From assembly GCF_900100345.1 (NCBI RefSeq), contig NZ_FMTT01000003.1, positions 112,821 to 176,820 on the forward strand: a DNA stretch of 64,000 nt, in the 5' to 3' direction. Both the position numbers and the translations under genes were made by a program. This stretch comes from Paenibacillus tianmuensis (GTDB lineage: Bacteria > Bacillota > Bacilli > Paenibacillales > NBRC-103111). The notes beneath the pieces are model-generated. The model ran no database searches. It worked only from the letters and a program-made list of their open reading frames with translations, and was not told the DNA's origin. Below, in pieces: positions 1 through 9,475 of the stretch (its first letter is position 1; each line of letters opens with the position of its first letter).

Positions 1-2
1 TG

Positions 3-104
3 AATCCTTTTGTCGTCTACCAACCCGAATATATATCAAATGAGCAACGCATAAGTTATCTGGATCGGTATAAAAATTATCTGCTGGATCTTGAAACGAT
101 GTGA
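3..104 (+). CDS. C-terminal end of a flavodoxin-fold NAD(P)H oxidoreductase (partial)
   Basis: The window opens inside an open frame whose last 33 residues begin NPFVVYQPEYIS and end at a TGA. The 'PFVxY' turn followed by a helix with repeated Tyr/Arg/Leu resembles the C terminus of NQO1/KefF-type NAD(P)H dehydrogenases (FMN-binding, flavodoxin-like fold), where this strand precedes the last helix. The N terminus, including the flavin site, lies outside the window, so the family call rests on one short block. A good terminator follows 22 bases after the stop, which supports this being a real gene end. Confidence 0.5.
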   Translation, partial: NPFVVYQPEYISNEQRISYLDRYKNYLLDLETM

Positions 105-126
105 GCTCGGTATAAGTACCCCTGTG

Positions 127-163
127 CAGCTCGTCCTTCGCTAGAGGGCGGGCTGTATTTTTG
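127..163 (+). terminator. Rho-independent terminator after the partial oxidoreductase
   Basis: An 11-bp stem pairs 127-137 with 145-155 (two G-T wobbles) around a 7-base loop and is followed by TATTTTTG. It sits just downstream of the stop at 104. Confidence 0.75.
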
Positions 164-186
164 TCTAAGAGTCTTACAGTCCGGCA

Positions 187-480
187 AACCACTTATATGT
201 CAAATTGACCTGGGTGAGCATTGATGAATGCCCGTTAGGCTCGGGCGCAATGTCGGGCCTGGAATTACCGTGGGACCGAACGCGCATTGCACGGATGCTT
301 GGCTTTGAAAGGTACTGTCGGCATGCATTAATGGGCGTTGCCTCCAAGGAATTTATGCTGCTTATCGGTGCCGAGTTGTCTACTGCCAGCGTAACGCTGA
401 CCCGATTTGTGACGGATTTCATGAACTGGGGCAGCAGCGAATATCGATTCATGAATTTGCCCGATCATTTGTGCGGGATT
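187..480 (+). pseudogene. Argininosuccinate lyase-like fragment (decayed)
   Basis: The frame reads IDECPLGSGAMSG, then DRTRIARMLGF, then ASKEFMLLIGAELSTASVTLTR, then WGSSEYRFMNLPD. This matches the central part of ArgH: the block with 'PLGxGAxAG', 'DRExxAxLLGF', 'SDRDFxxExLxAxS' and 'LILWSSxEFxF'. Full-length ArgH is about 460 residues. Here only about 95 are recognisable, there is no ATG or ribosome binding site, and the catalytic GSSxMPxKxN loop is absent. After about 480 the sequence becomes AT-rich and unrelated. I read it as a remnant of an argH paralogue. The overlapping minus-strand frame at 174-452 has no recognisable content. Confidence 0.6.
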
Positions 481-577
481 CTCTTCAGTGATGCCGTAAA
501 AGAAAAATTTTACTATTTTAGAATAAATTATAGAAAAATTAACGCATACTAAAAGAGATTTATGGTTGTCTGATCCT

Positions 578-618
578 CAAAGAAAAAAGAAAAAGCACTC
601 TTTTATCCGAAAGAGTGC
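578..618 (-). terminator. Terminator of the zwf-tkt-tal-gnd operon
   Basis: GCACTCTTT at 595-603 pairs perfectly with AAAGAGTGC at 610-618. Read on the minus strand, the stem is followed by a long T-rich tract (complement of 578-594), 42 bases after the gnd stop. A shorter T-run on the plus side may make it weakly bidirectional. Confidence 0.85.
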
Positions 619-660
619 CCATTTTGTTGGAAATTTCGTTACTGGGATTGAACTATAATG

Positions 661-2079
661 TTATTCGGTATGTTCCATCCATTGAAAGTGAAAGCTTCCC
701 TTTTGATCGATTCGCTCGAACGTATGCGCCCCAAAATAATCCCTCTGCGCTTGCAGCAAATTAGCCGGCAGCCTCTCTGTTCGATAGCTGTCATAATACG
801 CTAAAGCAGAAGCAAAAGCAGGAACTGGAATCCCTCTGGTGACGGCAATAGAGACGACCTTTCTCCAAGCTTCCTGGTAGTTTGCAATAACCCCGCCGAA
901 GTATTCGTCCAATAACAGGTTTTTCAGCTCTGGATTCTGGTCGTAAGCATCCTTAATATTTTGTAAAAACCTCGCACGGATAATACAACCTCCACGGAAT
1001 ATCATCGCGATGTCACCATAGTTCAAATTCCAATTGTACGCGTCAGAAGCAGCTTTCATTTGCGCAAAGCCTTGCGCATACGATGCGATCTTGCTCGCAT
1101 ACAAAGCTCTGCGAACGTCTTCGATGAATTCCTGAGGATCGCCGTCATAGGTTGAGGCCACAGGACCATTCAGCCGCTTGCTTGCGACCATACGCTCTTC
1201 CTTCATGGCCGAGATATACCGTGCGAATACGGATTCGGTAATGATGGACAATGGAACGCCCAAGTCCAACGAACTTTGGCTTGTCCATTTACCGGTTCCT
1301 TTCTGGCCTGCCGAATCAAGGATGACGTCCACCATTGGTTTACCTGTATCCGGGTCCGTCTTCGAAAAAATATCGGCCGTGATTTCGATCAAGTAACTAT
1401 CGAGCTCTCCATTGTTCCATTCGGAGAAGATGTCATGCAGCTGGTTCGTATTTAAGTTCAATATATCCTTGAGCAGATGATACGATTCGCCGATGAGCTG
1501 CATATCGCCGTATTCGATGCCGTTGTGGACCATTTTGACATAATGGCCGGCGCCGTCTTCTCCGATATAAGTCGAGCAAGGGTCACCGTTCACTTTGGCC
1601 GAAATGGCTGTCAAGATGGGCGCTACCTGCTCATACGCGTCCTTTTGCCCGCCCGGCATAATCGCAGGACCCTTCAGTGCCCCTTCTTCACCGCCTGAAA
1701 CCCCGGCGCCGATAAAGCGGAATCCTTTGGCTTGCAATTCTTTATTTCTTCTTTGAGTATCATGGAAATAAGCATTTCCGCCGTCAATGAGAATATCCCC
1801 TTGACTTAGGTAGGGCACAAGCTGATGAATGGTATCGTCTGTCGGTTGTCCCGCTTTAACCATGATTAATATTTTTCGCGGCGTCTCGAGCGATTGGACG
1901 AATTCTTCGACGCTGTACGTGCCAACGAAATTTTTCCCTTGCGTTTCCGCCAGAAGCTCATTTGTTTTCTCGGGCGATCGATTGTATACCGCAACCGAGA
2001 ACCCTTTGCTTTCGATATTTAAGGCCAGGTTTTTACCCATGACAGCCAAACCGACCACGCCAATTTGCTGTTTTTTCAT
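661..2079 (-). CDS. gnd: 6-phosphogluconate dehydrogenase (NADP+, decarboxylating)
   Basis: A cytosolic enzyme that oxidises and decarboxylates 6-phosphogluconate to ribulose 5-phosphate, making NADPH in the oxidative pentose phosphate pathway. At 472 residues it has normal length. The Rossmann motif GLAVMG lies at residues 10-15. The family block [13 protein letters not shown] is present, as is the catalytic lysine region [13 protein letters not shown] near residue 180, and the C-terminal helical domain is complete. The ATG is preceded by AAAGGAGG at good spacing. It is the last gene of the minus-strand operon, 43 bases after tal, and a terminator follows. No defects are visible. Confidence 0.97.
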   Translation of the reverse strand: MKKQQIGVVGLAVMGKNLALNIESKGFSVAVYNRSPEKTNELLAETQGKNFVGTYSVEEFVQSLETPRKILIMVKAGQPTDDTIHQLVPYLSQGDILIDGGNAYFHDTQRRNKELQAKGFRFIGAGVSGGEEGALKGPAIMPGGQKDAYEQVAPILTAISAKVNGDPCSTYIGEDGAGHYVKMVHNGIEYGDMQLIGESYHLLKDILNLNTNQLHDIFSEWNNGELDSYLIEITADIFSKTDPDTGKPMVDVILDSAGQKGTGKWTSQSSLDLGVPLSIITESVFARYISAMKEERMVASKRLNGPVASTYDGDPQEFIEDVRRALYASKIASYAQGFAQMKAASDAYNWNLNYGDIAMIFRGGCIIRARFLQNIKDAYDQNPELKNLLLDEYFGGVIANYQEAWRKVVSIAVTRGIPVPAFASALAYYDSYRTERLPANLLQAQRDYFGAHTFERIDQKGSFHFQWMEHTE

Positions 2080-2122
2080 TGCAACAAACCTCCTTTTTCA
2101 CTGCCGTCCTTTTGCCAATGAC

Positions 2123-2791
2123 TTAAAGCTGAGCTGTTTTTGTCCAATCGGCCGCGAATTTGTCCATGCCTTGATCCGTTAAAGGATGTTTTGAAATTTG
2201 TTCGATGACGGCAAAGGGAATCGTTGCAATATGTGCGCCTGCCATCGCTACGCGAGTCACGTGATCCGGGTGGCGGACGGATGCGGCGATGATTTGGGCG
2301 TCCAGGTTATGAATACGGAACAATTCAGCGACTTTCGAAACGAGCTGCACGCCATCTTCCGAAATATCATCCAATCGGCCGAGGAACGGAGAGACATAGG
2401 TAGCGCCCGCGCGAGCGGCCAACAGGGCTTGGTTAACCGTGAAGATCAGCGTTACATTTGTTTTCACGCCTTTTTTACTCAGGTAACGGCATGCTTCCAA
2501 ACCTGCCAGCGTCATGGGAAGCTTGATGGTGATGTTTTTGTCATTATTATTGATTTTGATCAGTTCGTTCGCTTGCGCAATCATGTCTTCGGCTGTAACC
2601 GCATCTGGCGTTACTTCGGCAGAAACGGATTCAACCTCAGGCACTTCCCGCAAAATCTCGGCAATTCGATCTTCGAATTTAACTCCTTCCTTGGCGACCA
2701 AAGACGGATTTGTCGTAACGCCGGCTAAGATGCCGATTTTATACGCTTTTTTGATGTCATCCAGATTTGCGGTGTCGATAAAAAATTTCAT
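2123..2791 (-). CDS. tal: Transaldolase, small TalC/FSA-like type
   Basis: This 222-residue TIM-barrel protein begins [16 protein letters not shown] and contains [13 protein letters not shown], the Schiff-base lysine strand NITIKLPMT and the SPFLGRLDD motif. These define the short bacterial transaldolase/fructose-6-phosphate aldolase family rather than the 320-residue TalB type. In an operon with tkt, zwf and gnd the likely reaction is transfer of dihydroxyacetone between sedoheptulose 7-phosphate and glyceraldehyde 3-phosphate. Fructose-6-phosphate aldolase activity cannot be excluded from sequence. GGAGG precedes the ATG, and the gene starts 25 bases after tkt ends. Confidence 0.93.
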   Translation of the reverse strand: MKFFIDTANLDDIKKAYKIGILAGVTTNPSLVAKEGVKFEDRIAEILREVPEVESVSAEVTPDAVTAEDMIAQANELIKINNNDKNITIKLPMTLAGLEACRYLSKKGVKTNVTLIFTVNQALLAARAGATYVSPFLGRLDDISEDGVQLVSKVAELFRIHNLDAQIIAASVRHPDHVTRVAMAGAHIATIPFAVIEQISKHPLTDQGMDKFAADWTKTAQL

Positions 2792-2816
2792 GGCTAACTA
2801 CCTCCGTTTGTTCATT

Positions 2817-4811
2817 TTACTTCAGTAATTCTTTCGTCAGACGAACTACATGATTCGTGGAGAAACCAAAGTATTCCATGACCTCCGTACCGGGACCTGA
2901 AGCGCCGAACGTATCGATCGACAACACTTTTCCGCCTTGTCCCGTGTAACGCTCCCAGCCTAACGAAATTCCGGCTTCAATGGAAACCCGCTTCGAAACG
3001 GAATCTGGAAGAACACTCTGCTTGTAGTTTTCGGGCTGACGATCAAACAGTTCTCTGCTCGGCATGGCGACCACGCGTACGGAAATGTTTTCCCGCTCCA
3101 GCTCTGCTTTGGCACTCATGGCCAGAGCAACCTCGGACCCGGTTCCGATCAGAATGACATCCGGTTGATGGTTTGTTTCCGCCAGAACATATGCTCCTTT
3201 GGCCACCCCTTGAACATTGGCTTTGGTTGCTTCATATACGGGCAGGTTCTGTCTGCTGAGTATCAGCGCTACCGGCCCTTCATTTTGCTGCAAGGCATAC
3301 GCCCATGCACTTGCTGTTTCGTTGGCATCGGTTGGACGAATGACCGTAAGTCCCGGGATGGTGCGCAGCGCAGCCAGTTGCTCAACAGGCTCATGCGTAG
3401 GTCCATCTTCTCCGACGGCAATAGAATCATGGGTAAATACATAAATCACTGGAAGCTTTTGCAGAGCGGCTAAACGAATGGCCGGGCGCAAATAATCGCT
3501 GAATACGAAGAACGTGCTTACGAATGGTTTTACGCCTCCATGCAGGGCCATTCCATTGCCAGCTGCACCCATGGCATGCTCGCGGACACCAAAGTAAATA
3601 TTCCGTCCCGCGTAGGATTCGAAAGCGAATTTTTGCTCCCCTTTAATATCCGTCATCGTAGAATGCGATAAATCCGCGCTTCCTCCAAAAATCGAAGAAA
3701 CGGTTTTTACGTAATGATTAATGGCTTCACCGCTTGCTACGCGCGTAGAAATAGTTTTAGAAGCATCGAACGTAAGGATATCTGCGGCATCGAACGAAAC
3801 GGAACCGTTGATGACTTGCTCAAGCTCCTTGCCTTGCAAAGGATGCTGCGCTTGATAGGAAGCGACTAATTGGTTCCATTCTTCTTCTTTGGTCTCGCCT
3901 TTATGTTTAAGCTGCTCGAAAAGAGTTCTCACTTCTTCCGGAACAGTAAACTCTTCCTCATACTTCCAACCATAAGCTTCCTTGGTGGCCTTTGCCTCTT
4001 CTTTACCGAGCGGATTGCCGTGTACTTTGTTCGTTCCTGCTAACTTGCTTCCGTATCCGATAACCGTCCGAACTTCAATAAGAGTCGGCTGCGAATCGTT
4101 GTACTTGGCTGCTTCGATCGCTTCGGCAATTTGCGAAATATCGTTACCGTCCTCAACCCGTATATAGTGCCAGTCGGCTGATTCCGCTCTTTTCTGTATA
4201 TTTTCACTGAAAGAAAGGTTAAGCGCTCCGTCCAACGAGATGTCGTTGGAATCATACAATACAATCAATTTGCCAAGCTTCATATGTCCTGCCATGGACA
4301 TCGCCTCGTAAGAGATGCCCTCCATCAAGCAGCCGTCTCCGACAAGCGCATACGTGTAATGGTCGATAACCGGGAAATCATCTTGATTGAATTTCGCGGC
4401 CAGATGAGCTTCGGCCATCGCCATCCCGACGGCCATCGCAATTCCTTGTCCCAGAGGTCCTGTTGTTGCGTCTACGCCATCCGTATGTCCATATTCAGGA
4501 TGTCCCGGTGTTTTGCTGTTCAGCTTGCGAAACTGTTTTAAATCCTCAAGCGAAACCTGATATCCTGACAAATGCAGGAGGCTGTACAGCAGGGCCGAAC
4601 CGTGACCTGCGGACAGAACGAAGCGGTCGCGGTTAAACCATTTTGCATGACCGGGATTATGATTTAACAGTTTGGACCAAAGGGTGTACGCCATCGGCGC
4701 AGCACCCATCGGCAGCCCGGGATGACCGGAATTCGCGGAGTTGATGGCGTCGATAGACAGTGTCCGGATTGTATCGATAGCTAATTGATCAATAGGTTGA
4801 GTTACAGACAT
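2817..4811 (-). CDS. tkt: Transketolase
   Basis: A thiamine-diphosphate enzyme of the non-oxidative pentose phosphate pathway. The start chosen is the ATG at 4811 ([13 protein letters not shown]), giving 664 residues. The open frame extends 76 codons further upstream, but that part lies inside zwf and has no family similarity, while AAGGAG sits at correct spacing before 4811. Visible motifs are [15 protein letters not shown] near residue 27, the cofactor motif GDGCLMEG near residue 155 with LYDSND, the central GxREHAMG, and the C-terminal domain. The first 23 bases overlap the 3' end of zwf in another frame, which implies translational coupling. Confidence 0.97.
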   Translation of the reverse strand: MSVTQPIDQLAIDTIRTLSIDAINSANSGHPGLPMGAAPMAYTLWSKLLNHNPGHAKWFNRDRFVLSAGHGSALLYSLLHLSGYQVSLEDLKQFRKLNSKTPGHPEYGHTDGVDATTGPLGQGIAMAVGMAMAEAHLAAKFNQDDFPVIDHYTYALVGDGCLMEGISYEAMSMAGHMKLGKLIVLYDSNDISLDGALNLSFSENIQKRAESADWHYIRVEDGNDISQIAEAIEAAKYNDSQPTLIEVRTVIGYGSKLAGTNKVHGNPLGKEEAKATKEAYGWKYEEEFTVPEEVRTLFEQLKHKGETKEEEWNQLVASYQAQHPLQGKELEQVINGSVSFDAADILTFDASKTISTRVASGEAINHYVKTVSSIFGGSADLSHSTMTDIKGEQKFAFESYAGRNIYFGVREHAMGAAGNGMALHGGVKPFVSTFFVFSDYLRPAIRLAALQKLPVIYVFTHDSIAVGEDGPTHEPVEQLAALRTIPGLTVIRPTDANETASAWAYALQQNEGPVALILSRQNLPVYEATKANVQGVAKGAYVLAETNHQPDVILIGTGSEVALAMSAKAELERENISVRVVAMPSRELFDRQPENYKQSVLPDSVSKRVSIEAGISLGWERYTGQGGKVLSIDTFGASGPGTEVMEYFGFSTNHVVRLTKELLK

Positions 4812-6315
4812 ATTGTTCTTCTCCTTCTTTGATTTCGTTTTTTTGTTCAGGCTTGGCGTCGAACCACCAATGATAGCCGTCCTCTGCCAATAATGCATCG
4901 GACTCGGCAGGTCCGTAGGTGCCCGCTTCATACAGATGAAGGGGAACAAGATTCTCTTCGAATGCTTCCAAGATGGGCTCAACCCATTGCCACGACAATT
5001 CGACCTCGTCCCAATGTGCAAAGAATGTGGGATCTCCATGCCATGCGTCGTAAATCAAGTTTTCGTAAGCCTCGGGAACATCGTCTCGGCTCTCATGGAA
5101 GTCGATTTGAAGGGGCTTGAATTCCCCTTTATGCTGAGGGTCCCTCGTATTTAATTGCAATGTAATGCCTTCGTTAGGACTGATTTCAAATACCAGAAGA
5201 TTGGGTACTTTCTTATCGTCATTTGCCTGGGAGGACATTTTTAACGGTTCCTTGAACTCAATCACGATCCGTGTTGATTTCTCCTTCATACGTTTTCCTG
5301 TTCGGATATAAAAAGGAACACCTCTCCAAAAGAAATTATCAATCTTCAATCTTGCGGCGATAAAGGTATCGTTCATTGAGGTAGAAGAGACCCCTGATTC
5401 AGACCGATAGCCGATTACTGGCTTTCCTTGAACGGTTCCTGCGTTGTACTGCCCGCGGATTACGCTTGCGCTCACCTCCTTTTTTTGAAGCGGCTCCAGG
5501 GATTCCATTACCATTTTCTTCTTGAAGCGCACCATTTCAGAGTTGCTGTTGTTCGGAAGGTGACTCGTCAGCATCATAAGCAATTGCAGCATATGGTTTT
5601 GGAACATATCTCTTATCGCGCCTACATGATCGTAATAACCTGCTCTTTCTTCTACGCCGACGGTTTCGTTGGCCGTAATCTGCACGTTAGCAATGTAATG
5701 ATTGGTCCACAACGCATGAAGAGCCGGATTTTGCTGCAAAATCTCCAGCTTCTGCACCATCGGCTTTCCGAGATAATGATCGATTCGGAAAATTTCATGT
5801 TCCGCAAAAGCTTTACTGAGCTTCCGGTTCAAGCTCCTTGCAGAATGCAAATCATGACCGAATGGCTTCTCGATCACCAGTCGCTTCCAGCCGCTCGTGG
5901 AACCGAGCCCGCTTTCCTCAATGCCCGCCGCGATCGTTTCGAAAAATTCAGGACCGACAGATAAATAAAATAGGCGATTCGGTGAAATGCAAAGCTCTTT
6001 TTCCCGTTGTTCAATCCGCTTCAACAATTTCACATAATCTTCTTTACGGCCTATATCCAAAACACTGTACCGGAAGGAACGTAAGAAATCTTTGTTTAAT
6101 GCAGAATTGGTTGCTTCACGTCTGGAAAAATGACGGAGAGCTTGCTCCACATTTGCCTGAAAGGATTCATCCGTCAGTTCTCTTCGACCAAGACCGACCA
6201 AAGCGAACGTTGGGGGCAGTTTCTGATCGATAAATAAATTATACAAGGCAGGGTATATTTTTCTTTTGGCTAAATCCCCAGTTGCTCCAAACAAGACAAA
6301 AGTGGTTGGTTCCAT
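4789..6315 (-). CDS. zwf: Glucose-6-phosphate 1-dehydrogenase
   Basis: The first enzyme of the oxidative pentose phosphate pathway, making 6-phosphogluconolactone and NADPH. It has 508 residues, normal for the family. The nucleotide-binding [18 protein letters not shown] lies near residue 9 and the active-site [12 protein letters not shown] near residue 175, and the IRTGKRM and SYE-like C-terminal blocks are present. It is the first gene of the operon zwf-tkt-tal-gnd and starts 162 bases from the divergent LysR gene. GGAAGGAGTAAG precedes the ATG. The C-terminal tail ([12 protein letters not shown]) reads through the tkt ribosome binding site. No lactonase gene (pgl) is present in the operon. 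Confidence 0.97.
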   Translation of the reverse strand: MEPTTFVLFGATGDLAKRKIYPALYNLFIDQKLPPTFALVGLGRRELTDESFQANVEQALRHFSRREATNSALNKDFLRSFRYSVLDIGRKEDYVKLLKRIEQREKELCISPNRLFYLSVGPEFFETIAAGIEESGLGSTSGWKRLVIEKPFGHDLHSARSLNRKLSKAFAEHEIFRIDHYLGKPMVQKLEILQQNPALHALWTNHYIANVQITANETVGVEERAGYYDHVGAIRDMFQNHMLQLLMMLTSHLPNNSNSEMVRFKKKMVMESLEPLQKKEVSASVIRGQYNAGTVQGKPVIGYRSESGVSSTSMNDTFIAARLKIDNFFWRGVPFYIRTGKRMKEKSTRIVIEFKEPLKMSSQANDDKKVPNLLVFEISPNEGITLQLNTRDPQHKGEFKPLQIDFHESRDDVPEAYENLIYDAWHGDPTFFAHWDEVELSWQWVEPILEAFEENLVPLHLYEAGTYGPAESDALLAEDGYHWWFDAKPEQKNEIKEGEEQYVCNSTY

Positions 6316-6421
6316 TTTTCTTACTCCTTCCTCTTAGGGTTCTCTTGTCATCCGTATTGGCAATTGCCGAAATATGAATTTTCCAATCCGGAAGATATGG
6401 TTTCTCTTTCGTAGTTCCACT

Positions 6422-6434
6422 ATAATACGATTAT
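6422..6434. promoter_or_regulatory. Dyad in the zwf/LysR divergent promoter region
   Basis: The 162-base gap between the divergent zwf and LysR genes contains ATAAT-ACG-ATTAT, a perfect 5-3-5 inverted repeat. It overlaps a TATAAT on the plus strand (6421-6426) and a TATTAT-like hexamer on the minus strand. LysR-type regulators bind AT-rich dyads at such positions, so this is a plausible operator for control of the operon and autoregulation. Binding is inferred only. Confidence 0.4.
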
Positions 6435-6477
6435 GACCTATACAAGTAATAAATATATTTCACAGGAGCTATAGACC

Positions 6478-7362
6478 ATGTCTATGAACAACAATTACGA
6501 ACTATATAAGGTGTTTTATTGGGCTGCGAAGACAGGCAGCTTGACTCAGGCTGCGAGGGTCCTATACCTCACCCAGCCGAGCGTCAGCTACGCTATCAAA
6601 CAACTGGAAGACAGTTTTGGCATCACTTTGTTTTACCGGAATTCTAAAGGAGTGTCGCTGACACAAGAGGGAGCCATCCTGTATTCTTATATCGAACAGT
6701 CTCAGATTTTAATTTCTTTGGCTGAAGAAAAAATGGCGGCGCTAAAAAATTTGGACAGCGGCGAGCTGCGGATCGGCGGAAGCGATTCGCTGTTCAAGCA
6801 TTATTTGCTTCCATACTTGGAAGACTTTCATCAGCAATATCCCGGCATCAAACTTCACCTGAATCATGGAACGACCCCGGAAATTATTGCGTATTTAAAA
6901 GAAGGTAGAATTGATTTGGGCGTCGTTCGTATGCCTATCGCCGATTCTTTGCTTGAGGTGAGGGAGAGTATCCAGCTGCAGGATTGCTTTGTGGCGGGGG
7001 GACGTTATGCCGAGCTTAAGGACGCGGTGCTATCGCTCGATATGCTGCTCCAGTACCCCGTTATCCTATTCTCGCGTAATAGCCGGGCACGAATGGCCAT
7101 TACGGAGTTATTTCAAAGCTACGGCTATCCACTCAAACCTGAAATCGAGGTCGGAAGCGTGGATCTTCTCATCGAGTTTGCGCGGAAAGGTCTCGGGATC
7201 TCCTACGTGACCAGAGAATTTGTTGCGAAGGAGCTGGAAGAGGGCTCTCTCTTCGAGGTTCAATTAGACGTGGAGCTGCCGCCAACTCACGTGGGGATTA
7301 TGATTATGCGGAACATGCCGCTTTCTACTGCTGCAAGCAGGTTTATGAAGCTGGTTGAATAG
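6478..7362 (+). CDS. LysR-family transcriptional regulator
   Basis: 294 residues with the normal LysR layout: an N-terminal winged helix (residues 8-65, with AAKTGSLTQAARVLYLTQPSVSYAIKQLE as the helix-turn-helix region) and a periplasmic-binding-fold effector domain from about residue 90. AGGAG lies 9 bases before the ATG. A second in-frame ATG two codons later is an alternative start. It is transcribed divergently from zwf, a common arrangement for a LysR protein controlling its neighbour, so control of the pentose phosphate genes is a reasonable inference. The effector is unknown. Confidence 0.9.
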   Translation: MSMNNNYELYKVFYWAAKTGSLTQAARVLYLTQPSVSYAIKQLEDSFGITLFYRNSKGVSLTQEGAILYSYIEQSQILISLAEEKMAALKNLDSGELRIGGSDSLFKHYLLPYLEDFHQQYPGIKLHLNHGTTPEIIAYLKEGRIDLGVVRMPIADSLLEVRESIQLQDCFVAGGRYAELKDAVLSLDMLLQYPVILFSRNSRARMAITELFQSYGYPLKPEIEVGSVDLLIEFARKGLGISYVTREFVAKELEEGSLFEVQLDVELPPTHVGIMIMRNMPLSTAASRFMKLVE

Positions 7363-7404
7363 TTCTTTCCTTCATGAGAAGTCACCCGAAAATAGTGTTC
7401 ATAG

Positions 7405-7433
7405 TTGCCAAACGTGGATAAATCCAGTATATT
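7405..7433 (+). promoter_or_regulatory. SigA promoter of the ABC-F leader
   Basis: TTGCCA (7405-7410), a 17-base spacer and TATATT (7428-7433). The expected transcript start near 7440 gives a leader of about 340 bases before the ABC-F start codon. Confidence 0.6.
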
Positions 7434-7439
7434 AATTAA

Positions 7440-7779
7440 TAACTCAAGGAAAGGTGGTATCCAGTTCTAACATGTACTATCTGATCGCTTCCTAATCCCT
7501 AACAAAAGGATACGGAATGCAGGCGCTACGAATACGGTAGCCGCATTAGGTATGGTGTGTCCATCCTAATTGCTCAGATAACTCATGTTGGAGACGAAGA
7601 CTGGAAACCACAACGAGCGTAAACTTTACTTGATTGGTAAAGTCCAAGTTTACTTAGGCATATTTATACTATGCTGTGGCTTTTATAGTCTATCCGGCTG
7701 CGAGTGCGTCTGCATTCGCGGCCTTTTTTCGTAAGGGATTACTGTATCCATCGTTCATTTAGACGAGGAGGTAGACCTT
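7440..7779 (+). promoter_or_regulatory. Attenuator-type leader of the ABC-F/vat operon
   Basis: This gap of more than 400 bases has no long gene but is highly structured. A tiny reading frame at 7472-7495 encodes MYYLIAS and is preceded at some distance by AAGGTGG. Downstream, GTAAACTT (7619-7626) can pair with AAGTTTAC (7646-7653), while the overlapping ACTTTAC (7623-7629) can pair with GTAAAGT (7637-7643). These two hairpins exclude each other. A strong terminator follows at 7696-7729, 50 bases before the gene. Leaders with a short peptide and alternative hairpins control several antibiotic-resistance ABC-F genes through drug-stalled ribosomes; I infer the same here. Confidence 0.6.
7696..7729 (+). 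terminator. Leader terminator upstream of the ABC-F gene
   Basis: A 12-bp stem, 7696-7707 with 7712-7723 (two G-T pairs), has a 4-base loop and six T residues at 7724-7729. It lies between the promoter and the ABC-F start, so it must be overridden for expression. Confidence 0.8.
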
Positions 7780-9441
7780 ATGACGATCCTGTTGTTACAA
7801 AATGTTAGTAAAAGCTATGGTAACCATCAAATTTTGGATCAGGCAACTTTTGCAGTTCATTCCGGCAACCGGGCCGCGCTTGTTGGCACGAATGGGGCCG
7901 GTAAATCAACCATCTTGAAATTCATTATGAATTTGGAGGAACCGGATGAGGGGGAAATTTCTCTCATGAACGGTATCACGATCGGCTATTTGCCACAATC
8001 GTTGAAAACGGATGAATCCTTATCGATCCGTCAATATATTTATAATGCCCAGAAGGAACTGCATGCTCTGCAGCGGCGTCTGAACAAGCTGTCTGCAATA
8101 ATGGCGACCGCCGAGGGGAAAGAATTGTCCGCTGCATTGGCCGAATATGGCACGGTATTGAGCCGTTTTGAGCAGCGTGGCGGTTACAATATCGAATACC
8201 GGATACAGCTTGTGATGGAAGGGCTCGGGATTGGCTCTCTGGATGAGGGAAGGTATCTTTCTACGCTTTCGGGCGGACAGCAAACCAGAGTGGGTCTTGC
8301 TGCTCTGTTGATTGAAACACCTGACCTGCTGCTGCTGGATGAACCGACCAATCATCTGGATGCACAAGCTTTGAACTGGTTGGAGAGCTACCTGAGCAAC
8401 TATCCGGGCACGCTTCTGATGTCATCTCACGACAGGCATTTTCTAAATCGAACCGTTAATCTAATCATTGAAGTCGATGATTATACGCATAAATGTTCGG
8501 AATACCCTGGGAATTATGACAACTACAAAGCAAAAAAGCGAAAGCAACTGCTGAAGTGGGAAGACGATTATCATCGTCAGCAGGAGGAAATGAAACAGCT
8601 TCAGGAGCGAATGAGTGAAAGCGGCCGTCAGGTGAACCACAACCGTCCGCCAACGGATAACGACAAGTTCGCCAAGCACTACTTCCGCGGACGCGTTCAA
8701 AATGCGATTTCGAAAAAAGTCCGCAATGCCGAGACGAAATTAGAGCGGCTGCAGGACAGTCAGATCCCGGCGCCTCCCAAGCCGCTTGTGTTTCATCTCG
8801 ATTTTTGTCCGGAAGTTCTGCAAGGGAAGACCGCCATGCATGTGTCTGGAATCAGCAAATCTTATGACGGTCGGAATCCGGTGCTTAGGAGTATCGAGTT
8901 GTCGGTGGAGGCTGGCTCACGTGTGCTGATAACGGGACCGAACGCTTCAGGCAAATCGACACTATTGCACATCCTTGCCGGACGGATGCGGCCTGATACG
9001 GGGGCCATTCACCTTGCTGAAGGAGTCAAGGTCGGCTATTTGGAACAAGACATGAACACGGGACACCGTTCCTCCGCCTTCGGCGCGGCGAAGACTGTAA
9101 TTGAAGCATACCGCTTCGACAGAACGGGGTATGAGGAGGATTTGATCGCCGAGCTGCTGGCGTCGCATTTGTTCAGGCCGGAGGAGATAAACAAGCCCCT
9201 CTCTGCATTGAGTCCGGGACAATTCCGTAAGCTTGAACTTGCCAGACTGATCTCGTCTAAGACAAATTTACTCGTTATCGACGAGCCAACAAATCATTTG
9301 AGTCCCGAATTAATTGAACAATTTGAACAAGCGCTTCGGCAATTTCCCGGACCCGTGATCGCCGTTTCCCACGACCGGCGGTTCATAGAACAGTTTGGAG
9401 GCACTGTATACAGACTTGATGAAGGAAGACTGACGAGTTAA
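7780..9441 (+). CDS. ABC-F family ribosomal protection ATPase
   Basis: 553 residues with two ATP-binding domains and no membrane segments, the ABC-F layout. Domain 1 has Walker A GTNGAGKST (residues 36-44), signature LSGGQ near 163 and LLLLDEPTNHLD near 185. Domain 2 has GPNASGKST near 387, a degenerate signature LSPGQ and LLVIDEPTNHLS. A charged linker of about 100 residues (roughly 240-340) joins them, as in Vga, Lsa, Msr and VmlR proteins, which displace antibiotics from the ribosome. GAGGAGG precedes the ATG. It is followed 34 bases later by a Vat-type acetyltransferase, suggesting protection against streptogramin A, lincosamide or pleuromutilin drugs. The drug range cannot be read from sequence. 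Confidence 0.88.
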   Translation: MTILLLQNVSKSYGNHQILDQATFAVHSGNRAALVGTNGAGKSTILKFIMNLEEPDEGEISLMNGITIGYLPQSLKTDESLSIRQYIYNAQKELHALQRRLNKLSAIMATAEGKELSAALAEYGTVLSRFEQRGGYNIEYRIQLVMEGLGIGSLDEGRYLSTLSGGQQTRVGLAALLIETPDLLLLDEPTNHLDAQALNWLESYLSNYPGTLLMSSHDRHFLNRTVNLIIEVDDYTHKCSEYPGNYDNYKAKKRKQLLKWEDDYHRQQEEMKQLQERMSESGRQVNHNRPPTDNDKFAKHYFRGRVQNAISKKVRNAETKLERLQDSQIPAPPKPLVFHLDFCPEVLQGKTAMHVSGISKSYDGRNPVLRSIELSVEAGSRVLITGPNASGKSTLLHILAGRMRPDTGAIHLAEGVKVGYLEQDMNTGHRSSAFGAAKTVIEAYRFDRTGYEEDLIAELLASHLFRPEEINKPLSALSPGQFRKLELARLISSKTNLLVIDEPTNHLSPELIEQFEQALRQFPGPVIAVSHDRRFIEQFGGTVYRLDEGRLTS

Positions 9442-9475
9442 AGCATCATAAACAAAGAAGAAGGAAGGATCACTT

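Noticed and set aside
174-452. Minus-strand frame of 92 codons over the argH-like remnant
   Set aside because: The plus strand carries recognisable ArgH blocks; the minus-strand translation has none.
4812-5039. N-terminal extension of transketolase by 76 codons
   Set aside because: The extension lies within zwf in another frame, has no transketolase similarity, and a good ribosome binding site exists before the ATG at 4811.
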